A DNA stretch of 64,000 bases from Planctomycetota bacterium (GTDB lineage Bacteria; Planctomycetota; Brocadiia; SM23-32; JAKLEA01): positions 124,001 through 188,000 of the forward strand of contig JAKLEA010000003.1 in NCBI GenBank assembly GCA_022711755.1, given 5' to 3'. How positions within the stretch are numbered: the first letter of the stretch is position 1; every line of letters starts with the position of its first letter. Made by a program: the position numbers and the translations under genes. This document shows, one piece after another, positions 35,201-43,214 of this stretch. The notes under the pieces are model-generated. The model had not been told where the DNA came from, made no database searches, and saw only the letters and a program-made list of their open reading frames with translations.

Positions 35201-36193
35201 TTACTTTCGGACGGAGATTATTCCAGCGCCTTTGCTCCGGGCCATCAGAAATGCCCTGATATCCGGAAAACAGGGACGGTCGGTCCAGAGTTCAAGATTG
35301 TCCCGGTCGGCGTTACCATGGTTGGAGGGAAGCGTCTGTTCTCCCCTCATCCGTCTGCCTGCGGCCTGTCTGCCCGCGGCAGACGCCTTTTGCCCGGGGA
35401 GAAAGTTCGAAGCATCTCTATCCCAAGAGAGAAGTGTGGAAACATCGCATGCGGCATTTGAGAGGTCAGAGCGACCGGTGCAACACGTCCGCCTGACAGT
35501 CGTCATGCCGGTTTCTACGTCTTGAAGCGTCCAACCAGTCCCGGCGGGAAGAGGATCAATCCGGTCGCGTATCGTGATTGCCACTGACTCGAAACCGACC
35601 CGAAAGGTCTCTGCTGTTTCTCGAAAAGCTCTGCCTGACGCATCTGTAATGAAGATAAGCAGGCTGCGCCGTGGCAGAAGCGGTTTCAATGCCGATATCA
35701 TAGAAGCAGCGTCAGGGTCTTTGCCGCCTGGCTCAAAGGAAGCCAGCCCGGCGGCAATCACCCATGCGTGGTTTCTTGACCGCGCCGGTTTGATTTTTGC
35801 AATGCCGATGCGATTTGCGATGCAGAGTCCTGCCATGTCTCCCGCCGCCAGCGCGGCGCAGGAGAGCAGCATGGCGGTCTCACAGGCCGTTTCCCAGGGA
35901 CTCCTCCCGCGCGATGCGCAGTTCATCGAGGCGGAGGAGTCGAGAATCACGAAAACCGGTTTTCCAGATTCTTGGGAATACTGCCTTAGGTAGGTCTTGC
36001 CGAGTCTTGCGGTGGCGCGCCAATCAATGCGCGATGCGTCATCCCCCGGCGCGTATTCCCGAAGCCCGGAGAACTCAAGACCCATGCTCCGAAAGGCGGA
36101 GCGGAAGCAACCAGTGGTCCCGGCATTCATTGACTTTGAGGCTGAGAGCTTCAAAGCGCGGGCTTGAACGATAATGTTCTCCAGCGGGAGAAT
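35201..36193 (-). CDS. DUF58 family protein, first gene of the Bat operon
   Basis: A DUF58 protein with the signature GLEFSGLREYAPGDDASRIDWRATARLGKTYLRQY and a VWA-like core (FVILDSSASM, LIFITDASG). The first TTG in frame (36154) has no ribosome binding site and truncates the family's N-terminal helix. Thirteen codons earlier, ATT at 36193 sits 7 nt after a perfect GGAGG (36205-36201), and the added residues (LPLENIIVQARAL) fit the DUF58 N-terminus. I therefore infer an ATT start. Near the C-terminus (about 35339-35403) a REP-like palindrome is embedded in the coding sequence and encodes an Arg/Gly/Ala-rich stretch not typical of the family. Confidence 0.8.
   Translation of the reverse strand: MLPLENIIVQARALKLSASKSMNAGTTGCFRSAFRSMGLEFSGLREYAPGDDASRIDWRATARLGKTYLRQYSQESGKPVFVILDSSASMNCASRGRSPWETACETAMLLSCAALAAGDMAGLCIANRIGIAKIKPARSRNHAWVIAAGLASFEPGGKDPDAASMISALKPLLPRRSLLIFITDASGRAFRETAETFRVGFESVAITIRDRIDPLPAGTGWTLQDVETGMTTVRRTCCTGRSDLSNAACDVSTLLSWDRDASNFLPGQKASAAGRQAAGRRMRGEQTLPSNHGNADRDNLELWTDRPCFPDIRAFLMARSKGAGIISVRK
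35339..35403. repeat. REP-like palindrome inside the DUF58 coding sequence
   Basis: Outer arms TTCTCCCC and GGGGAGAA (35339-35346, 35396-35403) enclose CTCATCCG and an inner stem CGTCTGCC/GGCAGACG. The outer layout (CCCCTCATCCGTC ... GGGAGAA) matches the intergenic element at 60899-60952. Confidence 0.6.
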
Positions 36194-36205
36194 GGGCAGA
36201 CCTCC
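36191..36205 (-). promoter_or_regulatory. Ribosome binding site deciding an ATT start for the DUF58 gene
   Basis: On the minus strand GGAGG (36205-36201), then 7 nt, then ATT (36193-36191) in frame with DUF58. An in-frame TAA occurs shortly upstream, which limits the choice of starts. Confidence 0.45.
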
Positions 36206-36238
36206 ATTTTTTACACATTATATTGCGCGAAGACCATC

Positions 36239-36294
36239 CCGGCCATTGTCCGGCGATGTTGGAAAATGGGGCGCGGCATCTGGACAATGGCCGG
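36239..36294. promoter_or_regulatory. 13-bp inverted repeat in the divergent Bat/Mac promoter region
   Basis: CCGGCCATTGTCC (36239-36251) and GGACAATGGCCGG (36282-36294) are perfect inverted copies, 43 bp centre to centre, between the divergent Bat operon and the MacA-type gene. This is a plausible operator or looping site. A 30-nt-loop RNA hairpin is an alternative. Confidence 0.45.
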
Positions 36295-36414
36295 CGCATA
36301 TGGATAATATCCTGATTTGGCCTTTAGGCAAACAGGCAGGTGTCGGATCACAATTTCCAGGCGACTTGAGCGGGCTTCAGACGTTGCCGCCTCTGTGCCG
36401 GATGGAAGAGGAAC

Positions 36415-37704
36415 ATGCGCAAGATAATAGTGATTGTGGTTGTGCTGGGAATCCTGGGAGTCGGGGGGTACTACTTCCTGCGGGGACCGGTTGAGACGGT
36501 GGAAGTCACCGCGGTCACTCGCGGCGACATCGTCGTCATGCTGGCCGAGGATGGGACCGTCAGGGCTGACGGCGAAGCCGATCTCTGCTTCAAGGTGCCG
36601 GGCCGGGTGGCGGAGGTGCTTGTTCACGAGGGCCAAGAGGTAAAGAAAGGGGACGTGCTCTGCACCCTTTCCTGCGAAGAGTTGAAGGCCATGTCCCAGC
36701 AGGCGCAGGCCGCCATGGCTGTGGCAAGGGCCGCCTACGACAAGCTGAAGGCGGGGGTTCGTCCGGAACAGCTTGAACAGGCCAGAGCGGAGTTGCGGGC
36801 CGCAGACACCATGGTCAAGCAGATGGAAACGGGAGTGCGCATGGCGGAGACCGACCTGCAGCGCGCGAAGGCGCTTTACGATTCCGGCGTGCTCAGCCAG
36901 GACGCTTATGACCGGATCGTAGCGACATTTGACGGCGCAAAGCTCGGTTACGAGGCCGCAAAACAGAGGCTGGAAGGCGCGGGACAAGCGGTGAAGTTAC
37001 TCGAAGCCGGCGCTCAAAAAGAAGATTTCGCAATGGCCGCGGCCAACATCCTCCAGACCGAGGCCGCCGTGGAGCTTGCCAGGGTCAACCTGAGCAACAC
37101 GACGCTGACTGCGCCGATAAACGGGATTATCACGAAGGTCCTGGTGGAGCCGGGCGAGATTTCCGCTCCGCCCCTGCCGGCTATTGGGATTGTTGACCTG
37201 GCAACGATCCGGGTCGAATTGAAGATTGACCAGGCAGACATAGGCGACGTGAAGGTCGGCCAGGAGGTGCTGATCACAGCGGATGCTTTCCCCGACGCGG
37301 AGTTCAAGGGAGAGATAAAGACGATACTGCCCCAGGCCGAGCCGAAGCGTCAGATGGGCGGCATGAGCGTCAGCCTTGAAGACGAAGACCTTATATTCCG
37401 CGCCCGGGTCAGCGTGGAGAACCACGAGGGTAAGCTCAGGCCCGGCATGAAGATTGACGGGCGCGTTGTGATCGGAATCAAGAAGGACGTTGTGCTGATG
37501 CCCCGGCAGTGCGCCTTCATCGAGAACGGCAAGTGGTACGTCTGGGTGGTTGAGAAGAACAAGCTGCGCAAGCGTGAGGTGGAGCGGGGAAGGCAGGACT
37601 ATATCAACGTCGAGGTCGTGAAGGGGCTGACCCAGGGCGAGGCGGTCGTCAAGTTCCGCAAGGCCACGTACGAAGAGGGGATGCGCGTAAATGTCCAGCC
37701 CTGA
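36415..37704 (+). CDS. MacA-like periplasmic adaptor (HlyD/membrane-fusion protein)
   Basis: A 429-residue membrane-fusion protein. Residues 4-23 are an N-terminal membrane anchor (IIVIVVVLGILGVGGYYFL). Then come a lipoyl half (GRVAEVLVHEGQEVKKGDVLCTL), a long coiled coil (about 85-205, with AELRAADTMVKQMETGVRMAETDLQRAK), the second lipoyl half (APINGIITKVLVEPGEI), a beta-barrel, and the membrane-proximal domain (LRPGMKIDGRVVIG). It would link the ATPase/permeases to an outer-membrane or envelope partner; no TolC-like gene is in the window. It heads a six-gene operon and overlaps the ATPase gene by 14 nt. Confidence 0.92.
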   Translation: MRKIIVIVVVLGILGVGGYYFLRGPVETVEVTAVTRGDIVVMLAEDGTVRADGEADLCFKVPGRVAEVLVHEGQEVKKGDVLCTLSCEELKAMSQQAQAAMAVARAAYDKLKAGVRPEQLEQARAELRAADTMVKQMETGVRMAETDLQRAKALYDSGVLSQDAYDRIVATFDGAKLGYEAAKQRLEGAGQAVKLLEAGAQKEDFAMAAANILQTEAAVELARVNLSNTTLTAPINGIITKVLVEPGEISAPPLPAIGIVDLATIRVELKIDQADIGDVKVGQEVLITADAFPDAEFKGEIKTILPQAEPKRQMGGMSVSLEDEDLIFRARVSVENHEGKLRPGMKIDGRVVIGIKKDVVLMPRQCAFIENGKWYVWVVEKNKLRKREVERGRQDYINVEVVKGLTQGEAVVKFRKATYEEGMRVNVQP

Positions 37705-38383
37705 ATCCGTAGTCCGGCTTGAAGACCTTCACAAGACGTATTTCATGGAAGGCATCGAAGTCCGCGCCCTACGCGGAGCCTCCTTCGTTGTCAACAAAGG
37801 GGAGTTCGTTGCCATCATGGGGCCTTCCGGTTGCGGCAAGTCAACCATGATGAACCTGCTGGGTTGTCTGGACCGCCCGACGAGCGGAAGGCTCTGGCTT
37901 GACCAGACTGCCGTAGACGAACTTACCGACGCGCAGCTTGCCCAGATCAGGAACAAGAAGATCGGCTTCGTCTTCCAGCAGTACAATCTTCTGCCGAGGG
38001 TAACGGCGCTGCGCAACGTGGAACTGCCGCTCGTATATTCACAGATAAGCCGCAAGGACCGCCGCGAGCGGGCGCGGGACATGCTGGCCAGAATGGGGTT
38101 GGCCGACCGAGAGGACCACATGCCCAATCAGCTCTCCGGCGGCCAGCAGCAGCGCGTAGCCATCGCCAGGGCGCTTGTGAACAATCCCAGTCTGATCCTT
38201 GCAGACGAGCCGACCGGCAACCTGGACAGCAAGGCCGGCAAGGAAATCATGGCCGTCATCCACCAGCTTCACGAAAATGGCGCAACCATCGTAATGGTCA
38301 CACATGATCCCAGTGTCGGCGCGCAGAGCGAAAGAATCATCCGTATGCTGGACGGCGTCGTGATCGCCGACGAAAGGAACTGA
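37691..38383 (+). CDS. ABC transporter ATPase, MacB/LolD type
   Basis: A 230-residue nucleotide-binding protein. Walker A is [10 protein letters not shown]-loop [12 protein letters not shown], signature LSGGQQQR, Walker [14 protein letters not shown] and H-switch VTHDP. In MacB this domain is fused to the permease; here it is separate, as in LolD and the Gram-positive FtsX-type transporters. It is the only ATPase for four permease genes that follow. Confidence 0.95.
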   Translation: MSSPESVVRLEDLHKTYFMEGIEVRALRGASFVVNKGEFVAIMGPSGCGKSTMMNLLGCLDRPTSGRLWLDQTAVDELTDAQLAQIRNKKIGFVFQQYNLLPRVTALRNVELPLVYSQISRKDRRERARDMLARMGLADREDHMPNQLSGGQQQRVAIARALVNNPSLILADEPTGNLDSKAGKEIMAVIHQLHENGATIVMVTHDPSVGAQSERIIRMLDGVVIADERN

Positions 38384-38419
38384 GGCCGGCCTTCGGGAGC
38401 TTCGGGAAGACATTCCTAC

Positions 38420-39607
38420 ATGGACCTGATCGAAAGCTTTGACTCCGCGTTTGAGACGCTCTGGCACAGCAAGATGCGCTCCCTGCTGACCATGCTTGGG
38501 GTGATCATCGGGGTCATAGCAGTCATCGTTCTGGTGGCGCTCGGGGAGGGGACCAAGAAGTTTGTCACCGACACGATCATCGGTTTCGGCATGGGCGCCA
38601 ACGTGCTGCTCGTGAACCCCGGCAAGGAGGGGCAACCGTCGTCGGTCAGCGCTCTGACCTATGGGGACGCAAGGGCATTGCGCGAGGATGTGCCGGGGGT
38701 TGAGATTCTTACCCCCGTCCTGGTTGGCAGCGCGTATGTCAAGTATGGCCTGAATGATTACATGACGCTGATAATCGGCGTCAGCGACGATTATCCCAAC
38801 ATTGTTCACCGGAACATTGGCAGGGGGCGTTTCTACACGGAATTCGAGGTCCGCTCCCGCCGCAGGGTCTGCGTCATGGGAACCGAGGTTGCGGAGGCCG
38901 TTTTCGGCAACGTGGAGCCTATCGGGGAGCGCGTGGCCATCAAGGGGCAGAAATTCACGATCGTCGGCACATTGGAGGAGAAGGGCGAGCTTTTCGGGTT
39001 TGACCTTGACGATCTGGTCTGCATCCCCAACACAACGGCCGAGTCTCTGCTGGGCAGCAAGCAGCTTGACCAGATAGTGATTTTGACAAAGGGGCCGGAA
39101 GTTCTCTCCACGGTCCGCAGCATGGTGTACGACATCATGAAGAAGCGCCACCGCGACCGGGAGGACTTCCACACCCAGACGCAGGATGAGGTCCTGAGCA
39201 TATTAGATAAGATCATCAGCAAGTTCACCGTTGCGGTGACTACGATTGCCGCAATATCGCTTGTGGTGGGCGGGATCGGCATAACCAACATCATGCTCGT
39301 GTCAGTCACCGAGCGCACCCGCGAGATCGGGGTAAGGAAGTCAATCGGCGCCAGTAACGAACACATTTTCTACCAGTTTCTGACAGAGGCCGTGCTGATA
39401 AGCGTGTTCGGGGGGGGAATCGGCCTGGCCTTCAGCCTCTTTGCGTGCGCCGTTTTAGGCAAGGTGCTGGGCTTCGCCTTCGTCATTCCCAACTGGGCGA
39501 TAATAATGGGGTTAACGTTTTCAATCGTCGTCGGGGTGATTTCCGGCGTTTATCCCGCTGTCAGGGCGTCGCGCCTGAATCCGATAGACGCACTGCGGCA
39601 TGAGTAG
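38420..39607 (+). CDS. MacB/FtsX-type permease, copy 1
   Basis: A 395-residue permease. It has a membrane helix near residue 20-45 (RSLLTMLGVIIGVIAVIVLVALGEGTKK), a MacB-type periplasmic domain (about 50-265), and three C-terminal helices with TERTREIGVRKSIGASNEHI before the last two. It ends in RLNPIDALRHE. It is the most divergent of the four copies (for example TDTIIGFGMGANVLLVNPGKEG where the others have a KKYVI-QV start). A G8 tract (39410-39417) lies in the coding strand. Confidence 0.92.
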   Translation: MDLIESFDSAFETLWHSKMRSLLTMLGVIIGVIAVIVLVALGEGTKKFVTDTIIGFGMGANVLLVNPGKEGQPSSVSALTYGDARALREDVPGVEILTPVLVGSAYVKYGLNDYMTLIIGVSDDYPNIVHRNIGRGRFYTEFEVRSRRRVCVMGTEVAEAVFGNVEPIGERVAIKGQKFTIVGTLEEKGELFGFDLDDLVCIPNTTAESLLGSKQLDQIVILTKGPEVLSTVRSMVYDIMKKRHRDREDFHTQTQDEVLSILDKIISKFTVAVTTIAAISLVVGGIGITNIMLVSVTERTREIGVRKSIGASNEHIFYQFLTEAVLISVFGGGIGLAFSLFACAVLGKVLGFAFVIPNWAIIMGLTFSIVVGVISGVYPAVRASRLNPIDALRHE

Positions 39608-39615
39608 AGACACGC

Positions 39616-40797
39616 ATGATCGAGAGCATTGTTGCCGCGCTGGAGGTGCTGTGGGGCACCAAGCTTCGTTCCGCGCTCACGATGCTCGGGGTTATAATAG
39701 GCGTATTCGCGGTGGTGATGCTGGTTGCGCTGGGCGAGGGAGCCAAGAAGTACGTCATCATCCAGGTGCAGAGCCTCGGAGTAGGGGCGCACACGATGAT
39801 TGTCCATCCGGGCAAGCCGGGGCCGGTCACACGCGTAAGCTCGCTGAAGGTTTCCGACTGCGCGGCGATGAAATATGAGATTCCGGAGATCGTGGACCTC
39901 ACGCCGACCATGCTGGGACCCGCCGATTTGAAATACGGCCCCCGAAAACGAACGATAAACGTGTTCGGGGTTGACGCCTGCTACACGGTGATCGCGAACA
40001 GGCAGGTGCGTGAGGGAAGATTCTTCGCCGATCATGAGGTCAGTTCCCACCGGAAGGCGATTGTCATCGGCACAACCACCGCGCGTGAGCTTTTCCAGGG
40101 GGTCAATCCCATCGGGGAGCGAATCAACGTGAGCGGGGAGAAGTACACCGTCGTCGGCATCCTTGAGGAAAAGGGCCGCCTGATGGAATTCGACATGGAC
40201 GACATGGCTTACATCCCATACACGTGCGCCATGAGCTTGTTCAACACCAAATTCATCAACGAGGTTCTTGTCCTGACAAAGGGGAAGGAATATTTAAACC
40301 AGGCCCGCGATCACATATACGAAGTTGTGAAGGCCGAGCACGGCGGGAAGATGGACTTCCACACGCACACCCAGGACGAACTGTTGAAAAATCTTGACCG
40401 GATCATGAACGCGCTGACGATGGCCGTGACGGGGATAGCCGGTGTCTCGCTTCTGGTCGGCGGTGTCGGCATAATGAACATCATGCTCGTCGCAGTGACG
40501 GAGCGCACGCGCGAGATCGGCCTTCGCAAATCCGTCGGGGCGACCAACAGCGACATCTTCCAGCAGTTCGTGATCGAGTCCGGCATAATCGGCGTCCTGG
40601 GCGGGGTTGTCGGGCTTGGGATCAGCGTCTTTTGCTGTTCCGCCCTCGGTTACGCGCTCGCGTTCGAGTTCGTCACTCCGATGTGGTCAATCGTCGTTGG
40701 GCTGCTGTTCTCCGCCTTCGTCGGGCTGATTTCGGGCGTGTATCCCGCGATGAGGGCGGCCAGGCAGGACCCCATTCAGGCATTGCGTTACGACTGA
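39616..40797 (+). CDS. MacB/FtsX-type permease, copy 2
   Basis: A 393-residue paralog of its neighbours, 9 nt after copy 1. The N-terminal helix is RSALTMLGVIIGVFAVVMLVALGEGAKKYVI, the periplasmic part starts GAHTMIVHPGKPG, and the coupling motif is TERTREIGLRKSVGATNSDIFQQF. It ends ARQDPIQALRYD, which copies 3 and 4 share. The residues facing the putative substrate vary more than the membrane parts. Confidence 0.92.
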   Translation: MIESIVAALEVLWGTKLRSALTMLGVIIGVFAVVMLVALGEGAKKYVIIQVQSLGVGAHTMIVHPGKPGPVTRVSSLKVSDCAAMKYEIPEIVDLTPTMLGPADLKYGPRKRTINVFGVDACYTVIANRQVREGRFFADHEVSSHRKAIVIGTTTARELFQGVNPIGERINVSGEKYTVVGILEEKGRLMEFDMDDMAYIPYTCAMSLFNTKFINEVLVLTKGKEYLNQARDHIYEVVKAEHGGKMDFHTHTQDELLKNLDRIMNALTMAVTGIAGVSLLVGGVGIMNIMLVAVTERTREIGLRKSVGATNSDIFQQFVIESGIIGVLGGVVGLGISVFCCSALGYALAFEFVTPMWSIVVGLLFSAFVGLISGVYPAMRAARQDPIQALRYD

Positions 40798-40808
40798 CGG
40801 AGCCGGGA

Positions 40809-42002
40809 ATGTTCGCGATTTTCGAGAACATAGTATCCTCGCTTGAGATCATGTGGGGATCGAAGCTGCGCTCCGGTCTAACCATGCTGGGCGTTGTCAT
40901 CGGGGTGTTTGCGGTTGTAATGCTTGTAGCCCTGGGAGAGGGAGCCAAAAAGTACGTAATAATGCAGGTTGAAAGCATGGGGATTGGCGCTCATACGCTG
41001 ATGGTGCGCCCCGGTAAGAAGGGGCAACAGATGCGCGGCCAGTCGGACAGCCTCAAGTATGAAGACTGCACGGCGCTCAGGCATGAGATACCGGAGATCG
41101 TGGAACTTACCCCGTTTTCCGTCGGCCAGGCGGAAGTCAAATACGGACCTTTCAAGCGAACGACCAGTTTCTTCGGCGTGGGCGATTCCTACCCGATCGT
41201 GACGAACCGGGAGATGCTGTCCGGCAGGTTCTTCGGCCCGTTCGAGGTTAACTCCCGCCGCAAGATCATCGTCATCGGAACCAAAATAATGGAGGATGTT
41301 TTCAAGGGGATGGACCCCGTCGGCGAACGGATGACGATCAGCGGAGAGAAATACACGGTGATAGGCGTTATGGCCCCGAAAGGGCGCATAGGCGAAATGG
41401 ACCTGGACGACATGTGTTGCATTCCCTTTACGACAGCCACGAGTCTATTCAAATCCAGCAGGCTTTCACGCATAGTGATACTGGCAAACGGGCCGGAGGC
41501 TGTTCCAAAGGTCAGCGACCACGTCTACGAGGTGCTTGCCGCGCGCCACGGAAAAATTGATTTCTTCACGAGGACTCAAGGCGAGGTACTGAAGAAGCTT
41601 GACATGATCCTGGGCACTCTCACGACGGCGGTTGTGGGCATTGCGGCCATATCGCTGATCGTCGGCGGGGTCGGCATCATGAACATCATGCTTGTGTCAG
41701 TTACGGAACGCACCCGGGAAATCGGCGTGCGCAAATCAGTCGGCGCGACGAACGGGGACATCTTCCAGCAGTTTCTCGTCGAGTCCGGCATCATAGGGCT
41801 GATCGGCGGGGCGTCCGGTCTGGGCCTCAGTCTCTTCTGCTGCGCAGCGCTTGGATATGCGCTTGGTTTCGAGTTTGTCACGCCGGTCTGGTCAATGGTG
41901 CTCGGGCTTACGTTCTCAGCCTTTGTCGGAGTGGTTTCCGGTGTTTACCCCGCAATGCGGGCCGCGCGGCAGGACCCCATCGAAGCACTGAGGTACGACT
42001 GA
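40809..42002 (+). CDS. MacB/FtsX-type permease, copy 3
   Basis: A 397-residue paralog. The frame is open for 59 codons upstream inside copy 2, but the ATG at 40809 (MFAIFENIVSSLEIMWGSKL) aligns with the starts of the other copies and lies 12 nt after the copy 2 stop. Motifs: RSGLTMLGVVIGVFAVVMLV, GAHTLMVRPGKKGQ, TERTREIGVRKSVGATNGDIFQQF, end ARQDPIEALRYD. Confidence 0.92.
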   Translation: MFAIFENIVSSLEIMWGSKLRSGLTMLGVVIGVFAVVMLVALGEGAKKYVIMQVESMGIGAHTLMVRPGKKGQQMRGQSDSLKYEDCTALRHEIPEIVELTPFSVGQAEVKYGPFKRTTSFFGVGDSYPIVTNREMLSGRFFGPFEVNSRRKIIVIGTKIMEDVFKGMDPVGERMTISGEKYTVIGVMAPKGRIGEMDLDDMCCIPFTTATSLFKSSRLSRIVILANGPEAVPKVSDHVYEVLAARHGKIDFFTRTQGEVLKKLDMILGTLTTAVVGIAAISLIVGGVGIMNIMLVSVTERTREIGVRKSVGATNGDIFQQFLVESGIIGLIGGASGLGLSLFCCAALGYALGFEFVTPVWSMVLGLTFSAFVGVVSGVYPAMRAARQDPIEALRYD

Positions 42003-42023
42003 CCTCCGGGTCGGCGCAACCAT

Positions 42024-43214
42024 ATGAACAAACTGATCGAGGGAATACTGGAAGCGCTTGAGGTCCTCTGGGGGGCCAAGATGCGCTCGGCGCTGACCAT
42101 GCTGGGCGTCATCATCGGTGTCTTCGCCGTCGTGATGCTGGTCGCGCTGGGGGAGGGGGCGAAAAAATACGTCGTCATGCAGGTCGAGGGGCTGGGGCTT
42201 GGCGCGCACACGCTCATGGTCTACCCCGGCAAGAAGGGCCTTCCCACGCGGCAGAGCACGATCACGTACTCCGACTGCCTGGCGCTGAAACAGGAAATCC
42301 CCGAGATCGTGGAACTCACCCCGACGTGCCTCGGCCCGGCGGACATCAAGTTCGGCCCCTGGAAAAGAACGATCAACGTCTTCGGCGTTGACTCCTGTTA
42401 TCCGGTCGTCACGGGCAGGCAACTGAAAGAGGGCAGGTTTTATACCGCATTTGAAGTCGAAACGCACCGTAAGGTCGTGGTCATAGGAACCACCATTGCG
42501 AAAGAGACATTCAAAGGGGTGAACCCTCTGGGGGAACGGCTCACCATTGACGGCCAGAAATTCGCCGTCATCGGCATCTTCGAGGAAAAAGGCCGGATAA
42601 TGGAATTCGACATGGACGCGCTGGCCTTCATCCCCTTCACCACCGCAATGAGCCTGTTCAACAGCAAGCGTATTACGGAAATCATTGTTCTGACCAAGGG
42701 CGGGAATATGATCAATCAGGCCAACGACCACGTCTATGAGGTCCTGAAGTCCCGGCACGGCGGACGCATTGACTTCAACACTCAGTCGCAGGGTGAAATA
42801 CTGAAACAACTGGACCTCATCATGAACACCCTTACCATGGCCGTGGCGGGGATAGCGGGGGTGTCCCTCCTGGTCGGCGGCGTCGGGATAATGAACATCA
42901 TGCTGGTGGCCGTCACGGAGCGGACGCGCGAGATCGGCATCAGGAAGTCCATCGGGGCGACCAACGACGACATCTTCCAGCAATTCCTCGTCGAGGCCGG
43001 AATCATCGGCGTCGTGGGGGGCGCGCTGGGGCTTCTCGCCAGCATCGTCTCGTGCAAAGTGCTGGGCTATCTGATCTACTTCGAGTTCGTGACGCCGCTG
43101 TGGTCAATCTTTCTCGGCCTGGTATTCTCCGGCATTGTGGGCGTGATCTCCGGGGTGTATCCGGCCATGCGCGCGGCGAAGCAGGACCCGATCGAGGCGC
43201 TGCGTTACGACTGA
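42024..43214 (+). CDS. MacB/FtsX-type permease, copy 4
   Basis: A 396-residue paralog, last in the array. It begins MNKLIEGILEALEVLWGAKM, has RSALTMLGVIIGVFAVVMLV, GAHTLMVYPGKKGLP and TERTREIGIRKSIGATNDDIFQQF, and ends AKQDPIEALRYD. Its 3' end overlaps the convergent dinB gene by 10 nt; the dinB stop codon lies inside its last codons. This leaves no room for a terminator between them. Confidence 0.92.
   Translation: MNKLIEGILEALEVLWGAKMRSALTMLGVIIGVFAVVMLVALGEGAKKYVVMQVEGLGLGAHTLMVYPGKKGLPTRQSTITYSDCLALKQEIPEIVELTPTCLGPADIKFGPWKRTINVFGVDSCYPVVTGRQLKEGRFYTAFEVETHRKVVVIGTTIAKETFKGVNPLGERLTIDGQKFAVIGIFEEKGRIMEFDMDALAFIPFTTAMSLFNSKRITEIIVLTKGGNMINQANDHVYEVLKSRHGGRIDFNTQSQGEILKQLDLIMNTLTMAVAGIAGVSLLVGGVGIMNIMLVAVTERTREIGIRKSIGATNDDIFQQFLVEAGIIGVVGGALGLLASIVSCKVLGYLIYFEFVTPLWSIFLGLVFSGIVGVISGVYPAMRAAKQDPIEALRYD

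Noticed and set aside
37691..38383. Lipoprotein-release ATPase LolD as the specific identity
   Set aside because: The motifs fit LolD and MacB ATPases equally; the MacA-type adaptor and MacB-type permeases favour the MacB group, so no symbol was given.
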